Shown in pieces: positions 34,413 to 43,995 of a DNA stretch of 64,000 nucleotides. The notes below the pieces were generated by a model. The model ran no database searches. It was not told the origin of the DNA and saw only the letters and a list, made by a program, of their open reading frames with translations. Every line of letters begins with the position of its first letter. Within the stretch, counting starts at the first letter, position 1. Made by a program: the position numbers and the translations under genes. The DNA comes from an uncultured Clostridiaceae bacterium (GTDB taxonomy: Bacteria > Bacillota > Clostridia > TANB77 > CAG-508): positions 1 through 64,000 of the forward strand of contig CANRSN010000004.1 of NCBI GenBank assembly GCA_947642455.1. The letters are read 5' to 3'.

Positions 34413-35720
34413 ATGTCAAATATAAGAGAAGAATATAAAATACAAAAAAGTACAATACAAGAATCTTATGATAGGCAAATGATATTAAAATTAAATAAAG
34501 AATATGAGCAAAATGTAAATGATGCATATATAGCCATAGTAGAATACTTTAAACAATTGTATCCACAAATACAAATAAAAACACCAAAAGCAAGAGAAAA
34601 ATCACCTAAAAGTATATACGGAAAAATAAAAAATCTACAAATAGAAAGAATATCAAAATTATTTGTACTAGGGGAAATACAAGACACAGAAAAAGAAGAA
34701 CTATTTGAATTATTAAAAGAAAGAGTAGAAGAGAGACAAGAGTTAACTAATGATGTAACAAAACAAATAAAGCAATTATTATATGAAAATATAGAAGATA
34801 TAAATATAAATCAGTTTTTAGAAAATGTGGTAGAAACAAGGCTAAGTTCAAGTACAAAAACAGCATTATTAAGAATTCTAAAATATAAAGTAGAAGAAAG
34901 TAATTTAAAAGACAAACTAATTATATTACAACAATTAGAAAAACAGTATGGAGAAACAAAAGCATTGCAAACAGGAATTCCAGAGTATAATCTATTAAAA
35001 AATGAAAGTATACAAAGACTAAAACAAGATGAAGAAAAAAGGAATGAACTTAAGGACACACAAGAGTTTTTAAGGGCTAAAGATTTAAGAGGAATGGAAA
35101 TAATAATAGACAATATACCAGAGGATTTTCAGACTGATAATCTAATATTAAAAAAATTAGTAGAACAAAGAAATCAAGAGACTGATAATGCAAAGAAACA
35201 AAAATATGATAAAGAATGTATGATAGAACTAAGCAAAGAGTTTGTAGATAAGTTATCAGAAAATACAAACATATTAAATAAAATGAATGCAGATGTTATA
35301 AAATATTCAAAAAAGCATAAAAATAAAACAAATGGATATATAGCAGATCACATAAAATTTTATATAAAAGAGAGAAAAGAACAATCATTCGAATTACAGG
35401 TTAAGTCTGTATATGTACAAGAATTAGCAACAGGAGAGGGAAGTGCAGCACATACGAAAAGACCAGGAAAGAATAGAGTATTGCCAGCAATTACATATGG
35501 TATTAATTTTATAAAAGAATTGCAATATGTTTTGCCTAAATTCTCATATATAATAGAAAAAAATGGAGTGACTACTGTTCGTAAATGTACACTACTAGAA
35601 AATACAATGAATTTCTTTCAAAAACAGTTAAACCCAGAAACTAAAGAATATGAAGAAGTTGAAAATATTATTTTACAATATGAAAATGCAGAAAATGTAA
35701 TGAGTCAGGCTAGAGACTAA
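34413..35720 (+). CDS. Large helical/coiled-coil protein, unknown function
   Basis: 435 residues, Glu/Lys/Gln-rich, mostly helix, with no signal peptide or membrane segment. No enzymatic motif recognised. AAAGGA precedes the ATG. It appears to be a single-gene unit divergent from cotJ. Confidence 0.6.
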   Translation: MSNIREEYKIQKSTIQESYDRQMILKLNKEYEQNVNDAYIAIVEYFKQLYPQIQIKTPKAREKSPKSIYGKIKNLQIERISKLFVLGEIQDTEKEELFELLKERVEERQELTNDVTKQIKQLLYENIEDININQFLENVVETRLSSSTKTALLRILKYKVEESNLKDKLIILQQLEKQYGETKALQTGIPEYNLLKNESIQRLKQDEEKRNELKDTQEFLRAKDLRGMEIIIDNIPEDFQTDNLILKKLVEQRNQETDNAKKQKYDKECMIELSKEFVDKLSENTNILNKMNADVIKYSKKHKNKTNGYIADHIKFYIKERKEQSFELQVKSVYVQELATGEGSAAHTKRPGKNRVLPAITYGINFIKELQYVLPKFSYIIEKNGVTTVRKCTLLENTMNFFQKQLNPETKEYEEVENIILQYENAENVMSQARD

Positions 35721-35915
35721 ATTTTGTAACAATTATTTTTATAAAAATATTTTGTATTTATAGTAACTAATATGGCTTGAAAACATTGGAACTTCGTTTG
35801 AAAATTAAAAATCATTATCTAGTAACAAATTTTCGACAAAAATTTAAAATAATATTGCAAAAAATATTAAATAATGATATACTCTGTTTGTAAAAAAATA
35901 AGAGGAGGAATTAAA

Positions 35916-36338
35916 ATGGCAGAACAACAAGAAGGAAAGAAAAATAATACTATGCTATATATAATAATAGCAGTTGTAGCAGTAGCAATCATAGCAGTAG
36001 TACTATTTATGGTATTTGGTAAAAGTAGTGTAAGAGGAGAAACAATTACAGCCGAAAATTATGAAGAATTATTAAAAAAAGCAGAAGCTGAAATTGGAAA
36101 AGATAGCGATGACCTTTACTACTTAAGCTATGCTATGATATATCACATGATGCAAGATGGATTAGCATCTGCAAGTTCACAAGAAGACCTATCTGAAAGT
36201 GATATGTACAAAAATATCTATGGAAAAACATTAAATCAACTAATTGATGAAGGAAAACAATTTATGAGTGAAAATAATGTAACTATAGAACAATTTAAAC
36301 AACAAGTTAATGATTCAAGTAGCTTATTTAGCTATTAA
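35916..36338 (+). CDS. Small membrane-anchored protein
   Basis: 140 residues from ATG 35916 (AGAGGAGGAA upstream). Residues 13-36 are one membrane helix; the exterior part is acidic and helical with repeated SESDMY/SSQEDL-like polar stretches. Function unknown. A terminator follows at once. Confidence 0.65.
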   Translation: MAEQQEGKKNNTMLYIIIAVVAVAIIAVVLFMVFGKSSVRGETITAENYEELLKKAEAEIGKDSDDLYYLSYAMIYHMMQDGLASASSQEDLSESDMYKNIYGKTLNQLIDEGKQFMSENNVTIEQFKQQVNDSSSLFSY

Positions 36339-36347
36339 TAAGAATAG

Positions 36348-36410
36348 AAAACAGATGAAGCATGAATAAAGTTTTAAACTTTTAAATACTTTTCATACTT
36401 CATCTGTTTT
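36348..36410 (+). terminator. Terminator
   Basis: AAAACAGATGAAGCATGA pairs with TCATACTTCATCTGTTTT, then ATTA; long A/T loop. Confidence 0.7.
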
Positions 36411-36453
36411 ATTAATGAGTCGATTTAATTTATCATAGTTTAAAGCTTACTTG

Positions 36454-36676
36454 CAGTAAAAAAGAGTACAATTTGTTTCATTTAACAGATTAAAATCAGA
36501 ATTATATAAGTACTATAATATTTATTTTAACAACGTTTTTTACTGGCTTCGCCAATCGCTCTGGGTCATGTCCACTGTGGGAGCTTCCCTGCGCAAAACT
36601 TTGTTAAAATAAATATTATAGTACTTAAGTGGATGTTATATCTGTGAAATGAAACAAATTGTACTCTTTTTTGCTG
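36454..36676. mobile_element. 223-bp palindromic MITE, copy 1, with 9-bp target duplication
   Basis: Ends CAGTAAAAAAGAGTACAATT and its inverted partner ending in TTTTTTGCTG (about 30-bp terminal inverted repeats, one mismatch). The interior is also palindromic around a GC-richer centre (GGCTTCGCCAATCGCTCTGG). GCTTACTTG occurs on both sides (36445-36453 and 36677-36685), a clean target-site duplication. No coding capacity. Confidence 0.85.
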
Positions 36677-36808
36677 GCTTACTTGGAGAAAAGTTAACAT
36701 TTTATGTAAAATGTATTATCATATACTGTATACTAATTTTGTTATTCCTTGTTTTCGTCTTTAGGAATAATACTACTATGTAAATAAATTTTTCAAGGAG
36801 GTAGTACA

Positions 36809-36847
36809 ATGATAAGTACAAACAAGAAGGAGGTAAATTCAATATGA
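36809..36847 (+). CDS. 12-residue leader peptide of the ADP-ribosyltransferase gene
   Basis: AAGGAGGT precedes an ATG; the 12-codon ORF ends in ATGA, overlapping the start of the next gene, and contains the next gene's AGGAGG. This arrangement suggests translational coupling. Confidence 0.45.
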   Translation: MISTNKKEVNSI

Positions 36848-37782
36848 GTAATAAAAGAAAGCAATTGCGGAGTTCTCAAAAAAATGTAACTTCCACACAA
36901 GATTGGAAATCTAAATTAGATTCCATAAAAGCAGATATGTTTGAGAATATGTCAGAGCAAGAAAATCGAGAATATCAAAGAAAACAACAAGACACAATAA
37001 TTAATCAGCAAAAATTAAATGCTATAAAGCCAGAACTTTATGCTTTTTTAGCTGGTTATAAGCACAATTCTGGAATATTTATAAATAACTTTTTCAGAAA
37101 AAGAGGATTTAAACTTTATGAAGAAGATAAGTTTCATTCTTTTGATTTTGATATAAGTGGCATTATTCCCAATATATTTGATGATGTTGACTTTTCTATG
37201 TACATGGTAAATTATCTTGGGAAACTGGAAAAGTTTGGAGTTGCTTATTCCCCAATAAATGTAGGATTTATAAGAAAATTAAAAATCTTTTCAGACGCAC
37301 TAGACTATGCTCCACGAATTGAATGTTCAACTATTTTATATCGTGGATGTTCTACCATAGAAAGAAATGGTGTAAATGGTATAGTATCAACAACTACTAG
37401 CTATGAAATTGCAAAGCAATTTAGTAGGGGAACATTACTTGAAATTCATGTACCTGAAGGCACAAAATGTTTAAATGTTAAATCTATTCGACAGAAAGAT
37501 CAGAGAAGGAAAGACAAAGAAAATGAAATTTTATTGCCTCCATGTGACTATGATATTGTTTCTAAAAAAGTAGTAGAAAAGCATCATGAACCCAATAATA
37601 GGCATAATAATACTACTGTATTAGAAATAAATGTAAAACCTCTTGATTTACTGGCAGAGTTCTTAAAAGTAATGGAAAATCCAATACAAGAATATACAGA
37701 TAAGGTTATGTATGCACAAAAAGATAATTATGAAGAAGCTCTTATGTTATTAAAAGATTTCGTTATGGATTCTAAGAAATAA
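36844..37782 (+). CDS. Probable ADP-ribosyltransferase (R-S-E class, exoenzyme-like)
   Basis: 312 residues. The three hallmarks of R-S-E mono-ADP-ribosyltransferases appear in order: Arg167 in LYRG, the S-T-T-T strand at 182-185, and an E-x-E motif (Glu226/Glu228 in KENEILLPP). The N-terminal 60 residues are polar, with no signal peptide, so it may act in the cytosol or be delivered by another route. Target unknown. It sits alone beside a MITE and carries an in-frame CGG at codon 9, suggesting acquisition. Confidence 0.72.
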   Translation: MSNKRKQLRSSQKNVTSTQDWKSKLDSIKADMFENMSEQENREYQRKQQDTIINQQKLNAIKPELYAFLAGYKHNSGIFINNFFRKRGFKLYEEDKFHSFDFDISGIIPNIFDDVDFSMYMVNYLGKLEKFGVAYSPINVGFIRKLKIFSDALDYAPRIECSTILYRGCSTIERNGVNGIVSTTTSYEIAKQFSRGTLLEIHVPEGTKCLNVKSIRQKDQRRKDKENEILLPPCDYDIVSKKVVEKHHEPNNRHNNTTVLEINVKPLDLLAEFLKVMENPIQEYTDKVMYAQKDNYEEALMLLKDFVMDSKK

Positions 37783-37837
37783 TACATATCATAAAACTTT
37801 ATATAATACAAGGTAATGAATAACTTATTTTTGTGTG

Positions 37838-37870
37838 ATAGGCAGGAAATTATTTTCCTGTCTATTTTTC
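37838..37870 (+). terminator. Terminator
   Basis: ATAGGCAGGAAA pairs with TTTTCCTGTCTAT, followed by TTTTTC. Confidence 0.7.
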
Positions 37871-37978
37871 TAGTATATAAAAGCTTCGCCAAACATTCCA
37901 CACAAAATATATAAAGTGCCAACAGATTCTTGCCCTTTTGAAAGTAAGTTGTTTTATTTTCGTAGTAGTTATAATCAA

Positions 37979-38710
37979 TTAACTCAATTTTATAATGCAG
38001 TGTAAATTTTTCTCATCAAAACTCTTAATTGTAACGAAATATTCATTACCAATATTTGAATAAAAGCATTTTAAAGTATCGCCAAGTCTAGCACTTCTTT
38101 TATACATAATTTCAACATTATTAAAATGAGTATTTTTATAAATATCATAAGGTAAAGTTTCATAAGCTACATCCAAGTAACACAAATTGTGCATATGTTC
38201 ATTAATATCAATTACACACCTAGGTACAGTATACAAATATGTATTAGAAAATATAACTGGAGGTGTCATCTTAGGTAAATCTAATTCATCGAAAACAGAA
38301 AGATTTTCAGATTCATATTTTGCAATTATTTCATCAGTTAATTTTATAAGACCTTTATTTAAATCAATTAAAGACCATTTAGAACTAGCAATCGCTAAAA
38401 TATTACCATCATTATCATACATTTCAAAATCACGATATGAATAAAATTTTTGAGGATTTCTTGACCAAGTTTTAACAGTTACATTTTCAGCATACTTAGG
38501 TCTTTTTATTACTTTCAACTTCCAATTTAGTAAAACCCAACTCAAATTAGTATTTTCAATGTTAGCAAGTCCATATCCAACCATATCTGAGTGCAAACCT
38601 CCAATATCTTCAAAAAATCCTAACATAGCTTTATTTGTTAATTTATTTGAAAAACCAACATCTCTTAAACCAATAGTAAATTTATGTTCAACTATTGCCA
38701 ATTTAATCAC
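37979..38710 (-). CDS. Acyl-ACP thioesterase
   Basis: 243 residues with double hot-dog fold features: an N-terminal half with GLRDVGFSNKLTN, WVLLNWKLKV, NVTVKTWSRNPQKFYSYRDFEMYD; and a second half with DINEHMHNLCYLDVAYE. It resembles the FatA/acyl-ACP thioesterase family, which releases fatty acids from acyl carrier protein and so sets chain length. Monocistronic between two intergenic repeats. Confidence 0.85.
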   Translation of the reverse strand: MIKLAIVEHKFTIGLRDVGFSNKLTNKAMLGFFEDIGGLHSDMVGYGLANIENTNLSWVLLNWKLKVIKRPKYAENVTVKTWSRNPQKFYSYRDFEMYDNDGNILAIASSKWSLIDLNKGLIKLTDEIIAKYESENLSVFDELDLPKMTPPVIFSNTYLYTVPRCVIDINEHMHNLCYLDVAYETLPYDIYKNTHFNNVEIMYKRSARLGDTLKCFYSNIGNEYFVTIKSFDEKNLHCIIKLS

Positions 38711-38863
38711 CTCTTCTTAATAATAGATATTTAATAATTTATTTGCTAGTTAATGTTTAAAGGTACAATTTTATTGAATTATAACATTAACCATTAAATA
38801 ATATCACAAAAAAGAATAGAAAAAAAGAGTAAAAATCTTTTTAGAATGAAAATTTTTACTTCT

Positions 38864-39086
38864 CAGTAAAAAAGAGTACAATTTGTTTCATTTCACAGCT
38901 TAAAATCAGAATTATCTAAGTACTATAATATTTATTTTAACAAAGTTTTTTACTGGCTTCGCCAATCGCTCTGGGTCATGTCCACTGTGGGAGCTTCCCT
39001 GCGCAAAACTTTGTTAAAATAAATATTATAGTACTTAAGTGAATGTTATATCTGTGAAATGGAACAAATTGTACTCTTTTTTGCTG
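38864..39086. mobile_element. 223-bp palindromic MITE, copy 2
   Basis: Same length and nearly the same sequence as 36454-36676, in the same orientation, with the identical centre and CAGTAAAAAAGAGTACAATT end. No target duplication is recognisable, so it is older or was rearranged. It lies 163 nt upstream of the radical SAM gene. Confidence 0.85.
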
Positions 39087-39249
39087 GTGTGTTTCTAAAA
39101 AACTTGTCAATAGATATAAGAGGTGTTATAATGAAAAAAAATAAAAAAATAAAAAAAGGTCAAATTATGAGAAAGTTAAAATATTACAATGTGTTGATAA
39201 AAAGATAAATAAATATTAAAAGTGAAATTTGTTATGGAGAAGTAAAAAC

Positions 39250-40149
39250 ATGAATAACATAAAAGAATATGAAAAATGTCAAATATGTCCACATGAATGT
39301 AAAGTAAATAGAATACAAGGAAAAATTGGAAGATGTAAATGTAATGATAAAATAAAAATAGCTTTAGCATCAGTTCATATGTATGAAGAACCATGTATTA
39401 GTGGAAAAAATGGTTCAGGAACAGTATTTTTTTCTAATTGCAATATGAATTGCAAGTTTTGCCAAAATTATGAAATAAGTCAAAATGGGAAAGGCAGAGA
39501 AATAGAAATATCAGAACTTGCTAAAATTTTTATAGATTTACAAAATAAAAATGTTCATAACATCAATTTAGTAACACCTACAACATATGTTTATCAAATT
39601 ATAGAAGCAATAAAAATTGCAAGAAAACAAGGGTTAAAAATACCAATTATATATAATTCAAATGGATATGAAAAAGTTGAAACTTTAAAAGTTTTGGAAG
39701 GATATATAGATATATATTTACCAGATTTAAAATATTATTCTGACGAAATAGCAAAAAAATATTCAAAAGTAGATAGATATTTTGAAATAGCAACAAAGGC
39801 AATAAAAGAAATGATAAGGCAAGTTGGAATACCAATTTTTGACGAAAATGGAATGATACAAAAAGGTGTTATGATTAGACATTTAGTACTTCCTAACCAT
39901 CTTCAAAATAGTAAAAATATATTAAGATGGATAAAAGAAAATATAGATGAAAATGTATATATAAATGTAATGGCACAATATTTTCCAACATATAAGGCTA
40001 AAGAAGATGAACTTATTAATAGAAAATTAACAAGAAAAGAATATAAAGAAATACAAAAGTATTTCTATTTATTGAATTTTAAAAATGGATATATTCAAGA
40101 ATTAGGAGAACATGAAGAAGAATATGTGCCAAATTGGGAAATAAAATGA
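39250..40149 (+). CDS. Radical SAM protein (PflA-activase-like, AmmeMemoRadiSam-type)
   Basis: 299 residues from ATG 39250 (GGAGAAG upstream). An N-terminal Cys region (CQICPHECKVNR...GRCKC) is followed by the radical SAM signature CNMNCKFCQN (C-x3-C-x2-C), which holds the 4Fe-4S cluster. Later NLVTPTTYVYQI and YLPDLKYY fit the uncharacterised PflA-like subfamily. Substrate unknown. Confidence 0.85.
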   Translation: MNNIKEYEKCQICPHECKVNRIQGKIGRCKCNDKIKIALASVHMYEEPCISGKNGSGTVFFSNCNMNCKFCQNYEISQNGKGREIEISELAKIFIDLQNKNVHNINLVTPTTYVYQIIEAIKIARKQGLKIPIIYNSNGYEKVETLKVLEGYIDIYLPDLKYYSDEIAKKYSKVDRYFEIATKAIKEMIRQVGIPIFDENGMIQKGVMIRHLVLPNHLQNSKNILRWIKENIDENVYINVMAQYFPTYKAKEDELINRKLTRKEYKEIQKYFYLLNFKNGYIQELGEHEEEYVPNWEIK

Positions 40150-40368
40150 TAGTTAATAAAACTATAAGTTACAATTCACAACTTATAAGATTATATTGCC
40201 TAAACATATTATTGAATAGTGAATTGTAATAACTAGAAAATTAATATAAATAGAAGTAAAAAATATAAACAAGAAAATAATAGAAGGAAGTATAATAAAA
40301 TTGTAAAAAAGCTTCGCAAACATTGTGCACAAATTTACGGAAAGCCAAAGGGAAAAGCTAAAGTTATG
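40150..40368. other. Intergenic interval with an imperfect inverted repeat
   Basis: TTACAATTCAC (40170 region) and GTGAATTGTAA (40219 region) form an inverted repeat around an A/T loop. Nothing else recognised. Confidence 0.4.
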
Positions 40369-41361
40369 CTAATTTAAAGGCTTTACGATTTGCTCTTGAT
40401 TAAAGATAGATATTTCTTGAGGCTCAGTAACTTTATTCCAGACATATATTTTATCTTTTATTTGTACTGTAGATAAATTTTTTGAATAGGTTCTACGCCT
40501 TAAAGCAGATATAATTTCCTCATGTTCAGAATAATCGGGAACAGGAGGTGTAATACCCATAATAGAATAAAACTCAGGACAATTTAGTGTTAGTGGTTTT
40601 TTTATATAATATGTATAAACAACTATTCCTTTAATATATACAAAATAATACTCACGAAAATTTAAAATAAGGATGTCTTTACTTGAATAGCATACTTTGA
40701 GTGTAGAAATATCAGAGGCTACTAAGAAATGTTTATGTATATGACGATGAAGAACTGCATAAGGATGTTCCATTATTGTCATAGTATACAAGTCATAAAG
40801 ACAAACATCAAACACTAAAAATCTATTACATAAAAAGCAATGGTACTTGTGCTCGCAATTGAAAGAAAAATCCTCGTTATATGGTAATTCAAAGAATATT
40901 GAATTTTCCTTTAAAGTAACAATCACAAAAATATCTTTTAGGTCATTACCTAAATATTTATACATTATAAAAAATTTATTTGGAGAAATAAATTTAAGAT
41001 CCCTAAAAGATACGTTATCTAAGCAAAAATAATATTTATCATTATGTATACATGCTAAAGGTTTATTAATATAAAAAGTATTTTCATGTATAGAGAGTAG
41101 TAATGTGGGGTCAAAGCTATCTTGTTCAATAGCAATAACGACTGTATTATTGTTATATCGATATTCTATAATTGATGAAACTGGAGAAATCCTTTCTAGC
41201 ATTATAAAGTTTTGGTTATATATAATGAGTTCTTGTTCTTTTTTATTGTATGCAACAATAAAGTGTTCAGTCATTATTATATCTGAATAATGTTTTTGAG
41301 TTGTTATTATATAGCCACTTTCTGTCTTTAAAATATTATCATTTTCAATGTTCCGTTTCAT
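40369..41361 (-). CDS. Hypothetical protein, beta-rich, unknown function
   Basis: 330 residues with repeated strand-turn patterns (IVAYNKKEQELIIYNQ, YHCFLCNRFLVFDVCLYDL) that suggest a beta-propeller-like fold. No signal peptide. Unusually rich in Tyr, His and Cys. RBS AGGAGG precedes the ATG. I do not recognise the family. Confidence 0.6.
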   Translation of the reverse strand: MKRNIENDNILKTESGYIITTQKHYSDIIMTEHFIVAYNKKEQELIIYNQNFIMLERISPVSSIIEYRYNNNTVVIAIEQDSFDPTLLLSIHENTFYINKPLACIHNDKYYFCLDNVSFRDLKFISPNKFFIMYKYLGNDLKDIFVIVTLKENSIFFELPYNEDFSFNCEHKYHCFLCNRFLVFDVCLYDLYTMTIMEHPYAVLHRHIHKHFLVASDISTLKVCYSSKDILILNFREYYFVYIKGIVVYTYYIKKPLTLNCPEFYSIMGITPPVPDYSEHEEIISALRRRTYSKNLSTVQIKDKIYVWNKVTEPQEISIFNQEQIVKPLN

Positions 41362-41476
41362 AAAGTTTTCCTCCTTTTTAATAAAAAGAATAATGTTAAG
41401 CTACTGTTTATAATATATTCATTATAAAGACAAAGTATATAAATGTCAATAAAAAGAAGAAAATTACTAAAAGCAC

Positions 41477-41510
41477 TTGACAAAATGAACAAAAAGGTGT
41501 AAAGTATAAT
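41477..41510 (+). promoter_or_regulatory. Promoter region of the ylxM-ffh operon
   Basis: TTGACA at 41477-41482; TAAAGT at 41500-41505 gives 17-bp spacing, while the better TATAAT at 41505-41510 would be 22 bp away. Confidence 0.45.
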
Positions 41511-41598
41511 AGCATTACAAAAAGAGATAAGAACATTAAATAAAGTTTCTAAAATAAACTTTATTTTTTATAGTAATTTAAGTCTTAAAGGGGGAATA

Positions 41599-41955
41599 AT
41601 GTTAAGTATGGAAAAGAATGTTAGAGTTAGTATGTTGTGTGAAATATATGGCAAATTATTAACTAAAAAACAGTTTGAAGTCTTAACAGATTATTACAAC
41701 AATGATTTATCTCTTTCTGAAATAGCACAAAACAATGCAATAACGAGGCAAGCTGTTAGAGACATTATAAAGAAGGGGGAGAGTAAACTTTTCGAATTAG
41801 AAGAAAAGCTTTTGTTTATGGAAAAGATGATGGAACAAGAACAAAAATTACAACAAGTCCTAAATGAATTAAGTAAAATAGAAGACACATCTTCAGACAA
41901 AAAAATCGAAAAAATCTTAAAAAATGTAAGAAAAGAATTAAGTTGTTTAGTATAA
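41599..41955 (+). CDS. ylxM: YlxM/p13-like SRP-associated HTH protein
   Basis: 118 residues: sigma-70-region-4-like HTH (LLTKKQFEVLTDYYNNDLSLSEIA, ITRQAVRDIIKKGE) and a C-terminal helix, the UPF0122 pattern. It directly precedes ffh, as in many Firmicutes, and stimulates SRP GTPase cycling in streptococci. ATG 41599 is 4 nt after GGGGG; ATG 41608 is the alternative. Confidence 0.88.
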   Translation: MLSMEKNVRVSMLCEIYGKLLTKKQFEVLTDYYNNDLSLSEIAQNNAITRQAVRDIIKKGESKLFELEEKLLFMEKMMEQEQKLQQVLNELSKIEDTSSDKKIEKILKNVRKELSCLV

Positions 41956-41990
41956 GTTATTATTAATAACTAAAGATAGGAGGATAAAAG

Positions 41991-43343
41991 ATGGCATTTG
42001 AAGGATTATCTTCAAAACTTCAAGAAATAACAAGAAAATTAAGAGGTAAAGCAAGAATTACCGAAGCAGATTTAAAAGAAATGTTAAGAGAAGTAAAATT
42101 AGCATTATTAGAAGCAGACGTAAACTACAAAATAGTGAAAGACTTTATAGCAACAATACAGGAAAAAGCGTTAGGGCAGGATGTATTAAAATCTTTAACT
42201 CCAGGTCAACAAGTTATAAAAATAGTAAAAGATGAGCTAGAAGAACTACTAGGAGGGCAAGAAAGTAAAATTAATTTTACACCAAATCCACCAACAATTA
42301 TAATGTTAGTAGGTCTACAAGGTTCAGGAAAAACAACAACAGCAGGTAAACTTGCCAATATATTAAGAAAACAAGGAAAAAAGCCATTATTAGTTGCATG
42401 TGATGTATATAGACCAGCAGCTATAAAACAATTACAAGTAGTAGGTAGCAGCTTAGGAATACCAGTATATGCAAATGAAAACACAAAAGATGTTGTACAT
42501 ATAGCAAAACAAGCAGTAAGTGTTGCAATGAGCAAATTAAATGATGTAGTAATATTAGATACAGCAGGAAGATTGCATATAGATGAAGAACTAATGTTAG
42601 AATTAAAAAATGTAAAATCAAATGTAAAGCCACATGAAATATTATTAGTTGTAGATTCTATGACAGGTCAAGATGCAGTAAATGTTGCACAAACATTTAA
42701 TGAAAATATTGGGATAGATGGAGTTGTTTTAACAAAATTAGATGGAGACACAAGAGGTGGAGCTGCTCTATCAGTAAAAAAAGTAACAGGAAGACCAATA
42801 AAATTTGCAGCAACAGGAGAAAAGCTAAGTGATATAGAATCATTTAATCCAGAAAGAATGGCATCAAGAATCCTTGGAATGGGCGATGTATTATCAATAA
42901 TAGAAAAAGCCGAAGAAGCTTTTGATGAAGAAGAAGCAGCAAAAATAGAAGAGGCTTTAAAGAAAAAAGAATTCGATTTAGATGATTATTTAGTTCAATT
43001 AAGACAAGTAAAGAAAATGGGATCTTTTTCATCACTTTTAAAAATGATACCAGGAATGGCAAATATTAAAGATTTAAAAGTAGATGATAAAGAATTTGTA
43101 AGAATAGAAGCAATAATCTGTTCTATGACAAAAGAAGAAAAAAGAAATCCAAAGTTACTAAATGCAAGTCGTCGTATAAGAATAGCAAAAGGAAGCGGGA
43201 CAACGGTGCAACAGATAAATCAATTCATGAAATCTTTTGAAATGACTCAAAAGATGATGAAAAAAGTACAAAATGGAAAAGGTGGGTTAAAAAACATGAT
43301 GAAAAATATTAACCCAAATGACTTAAAAAAATATATGAAGTAG
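41991..43343 (+). CDS. ffh: Signal recognition particle protein Ffh
   Basis: 450 residues, full length. N-domain, GTPase G-domain with GLQGSGKTTTAGKLA (P-loop), DVYRPAA, DTAGRL and TKLDGD, and a methionine-rich M-domain ending with MKKVQNGKGG. It binds signal sequences and 4.5S/6S SRP RNA and targets proteins to FtsY at the membrane. First large gene of the ribosome/tRNA-modification block. Confidence 0.98.
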   Translation: MAFEGLSSKLQEITRKLRGKARITEADLKEMLREVKLALLEADVNYKIVKDFIATIQEKALGQDVLKSLTPGQQVIKIVKDELEELLGGQESKINFTPNPPTIIMLVGLQGSGKTTTAGKLANILRKQGKKPLLVACDVYRPAAIKQLQVVGSSLGIPVYANENTKDVVHIAKQAVSVAMSKLNDVVILDTAGRLHIDEELMLELKNVKSNVKPHEILLVVDSMTGQDAVNVAQTFNENIGIDGVVLTKLDGDTRGGAALSVKKVTGRPIKFAATGEKLSDIESFNPERMASRILGMGDVLSIIEKAEEAFDEEEAAKIEEALKKKEFDLDDYLVQLRQVKKMGSFSSLLKMIPGMANIKDLKVDDKEFVRIEAIICSMTKEEKRNPKLLNASRRIRIAKGSGTTVQQINQFMKSFEMTQKMMKKVQNGKGGLKNMMKNINPNDLKKYMK

Positions 43344-43432
43344 TTATATTAAATTTAATTCATGAGTTACACAAATGATAAGTGAGTTAGATTATATATA
43401 TTATAGTTTTATATAATTCGGAGGTGAAATTA

Positions 43433-43666
43433 ATGGTAAAAATAAGATTAAAAAGAGTAGGTGCAAAAAAAGCTCCATTTTATCATATAGTAGTTGCAGA
43501 TTCAAGAGTAGCAAGAGATGGAAAAATAATAGATCAAGTTGGAACATATAATCCAATGACAAACCCATCCACAATAGAATTAGACAAAGAAAAAGTAGCA
43601 ACTTGGATAAAAAATGGTGCAAAACCAACAGATACAGTAAAAGCTTTAATAGAAAAAGCTCAATAG
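43433..43666 (+). CDS. rpsP: 30S ribosomal protein bS16
   Basis: 77 residues from ATG 43433 (GGAGGTG upstream; a GTG inside the RBS was not used). [24 protein letters not shown] is the family signature. Confidence 0.98.
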   Translation: MVKIRLKRVGAKKAPFYHIVVADSRVARDGKIIDQVGTYNPMTNPSTIELDKEKVATWIKNGAKPTDTVKALIEKAQ

Positions 43667-43752
43667 TAAAGTGCAAATATAAAGTTTAAATAAAAGCCAA
43701 TAAAGGCTTAAAATAAAACTAAATAAGTTAGGGCTAATTTGGAGGAAACCAA

Positions 43753-43986
43753 ATGAAGGAAATATTAGAAATAATAGTAAAAAACCTAGTTGAAGATGAA
43801 AGCTCAGTATCAATAGAAGAAAAACAAAAAAATGGAATTATTACATTAGAAGTTAAAGTTGCAGAAAAAGATATGGGAAAAGTAATTGGAAAACAAGGGA
43901 GAATTGCAAAATCAATTAGAACAGTAATAAAATCAGTAGCAACAAAAGAACACAAAAAAGCTACTGTTGAATTTATAGATAAATAA
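43753..43986 (+). CDS. khpA: KH-domain RNA-binding protein KhpA
   Basis: 77 residues; GKVIGKQGRIAKSIRTVI is the KH GxxG loop. In Firmicutes it pairs with KhpB/Jag and influences cell elongation. Position between rpsP and rimM is conserved. Confidence 0.95.
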   Translation: MKEILEIIVKNLVEDESSVSIEEKQKNGIITLEVKVAEKDMGKVIGKQGRIAKSIRTVIKSVATKEHKKATVEFIDK

Positions 43987-43995
43987 GAGGTATAT

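Noticed and set aside
36454..36676. The GC-richer palindrome as a structured RNA gene
   Set aside because: A second nearly identical copy, terminal inverted repeats and a 9-bp target duplication show it is an inserted element.
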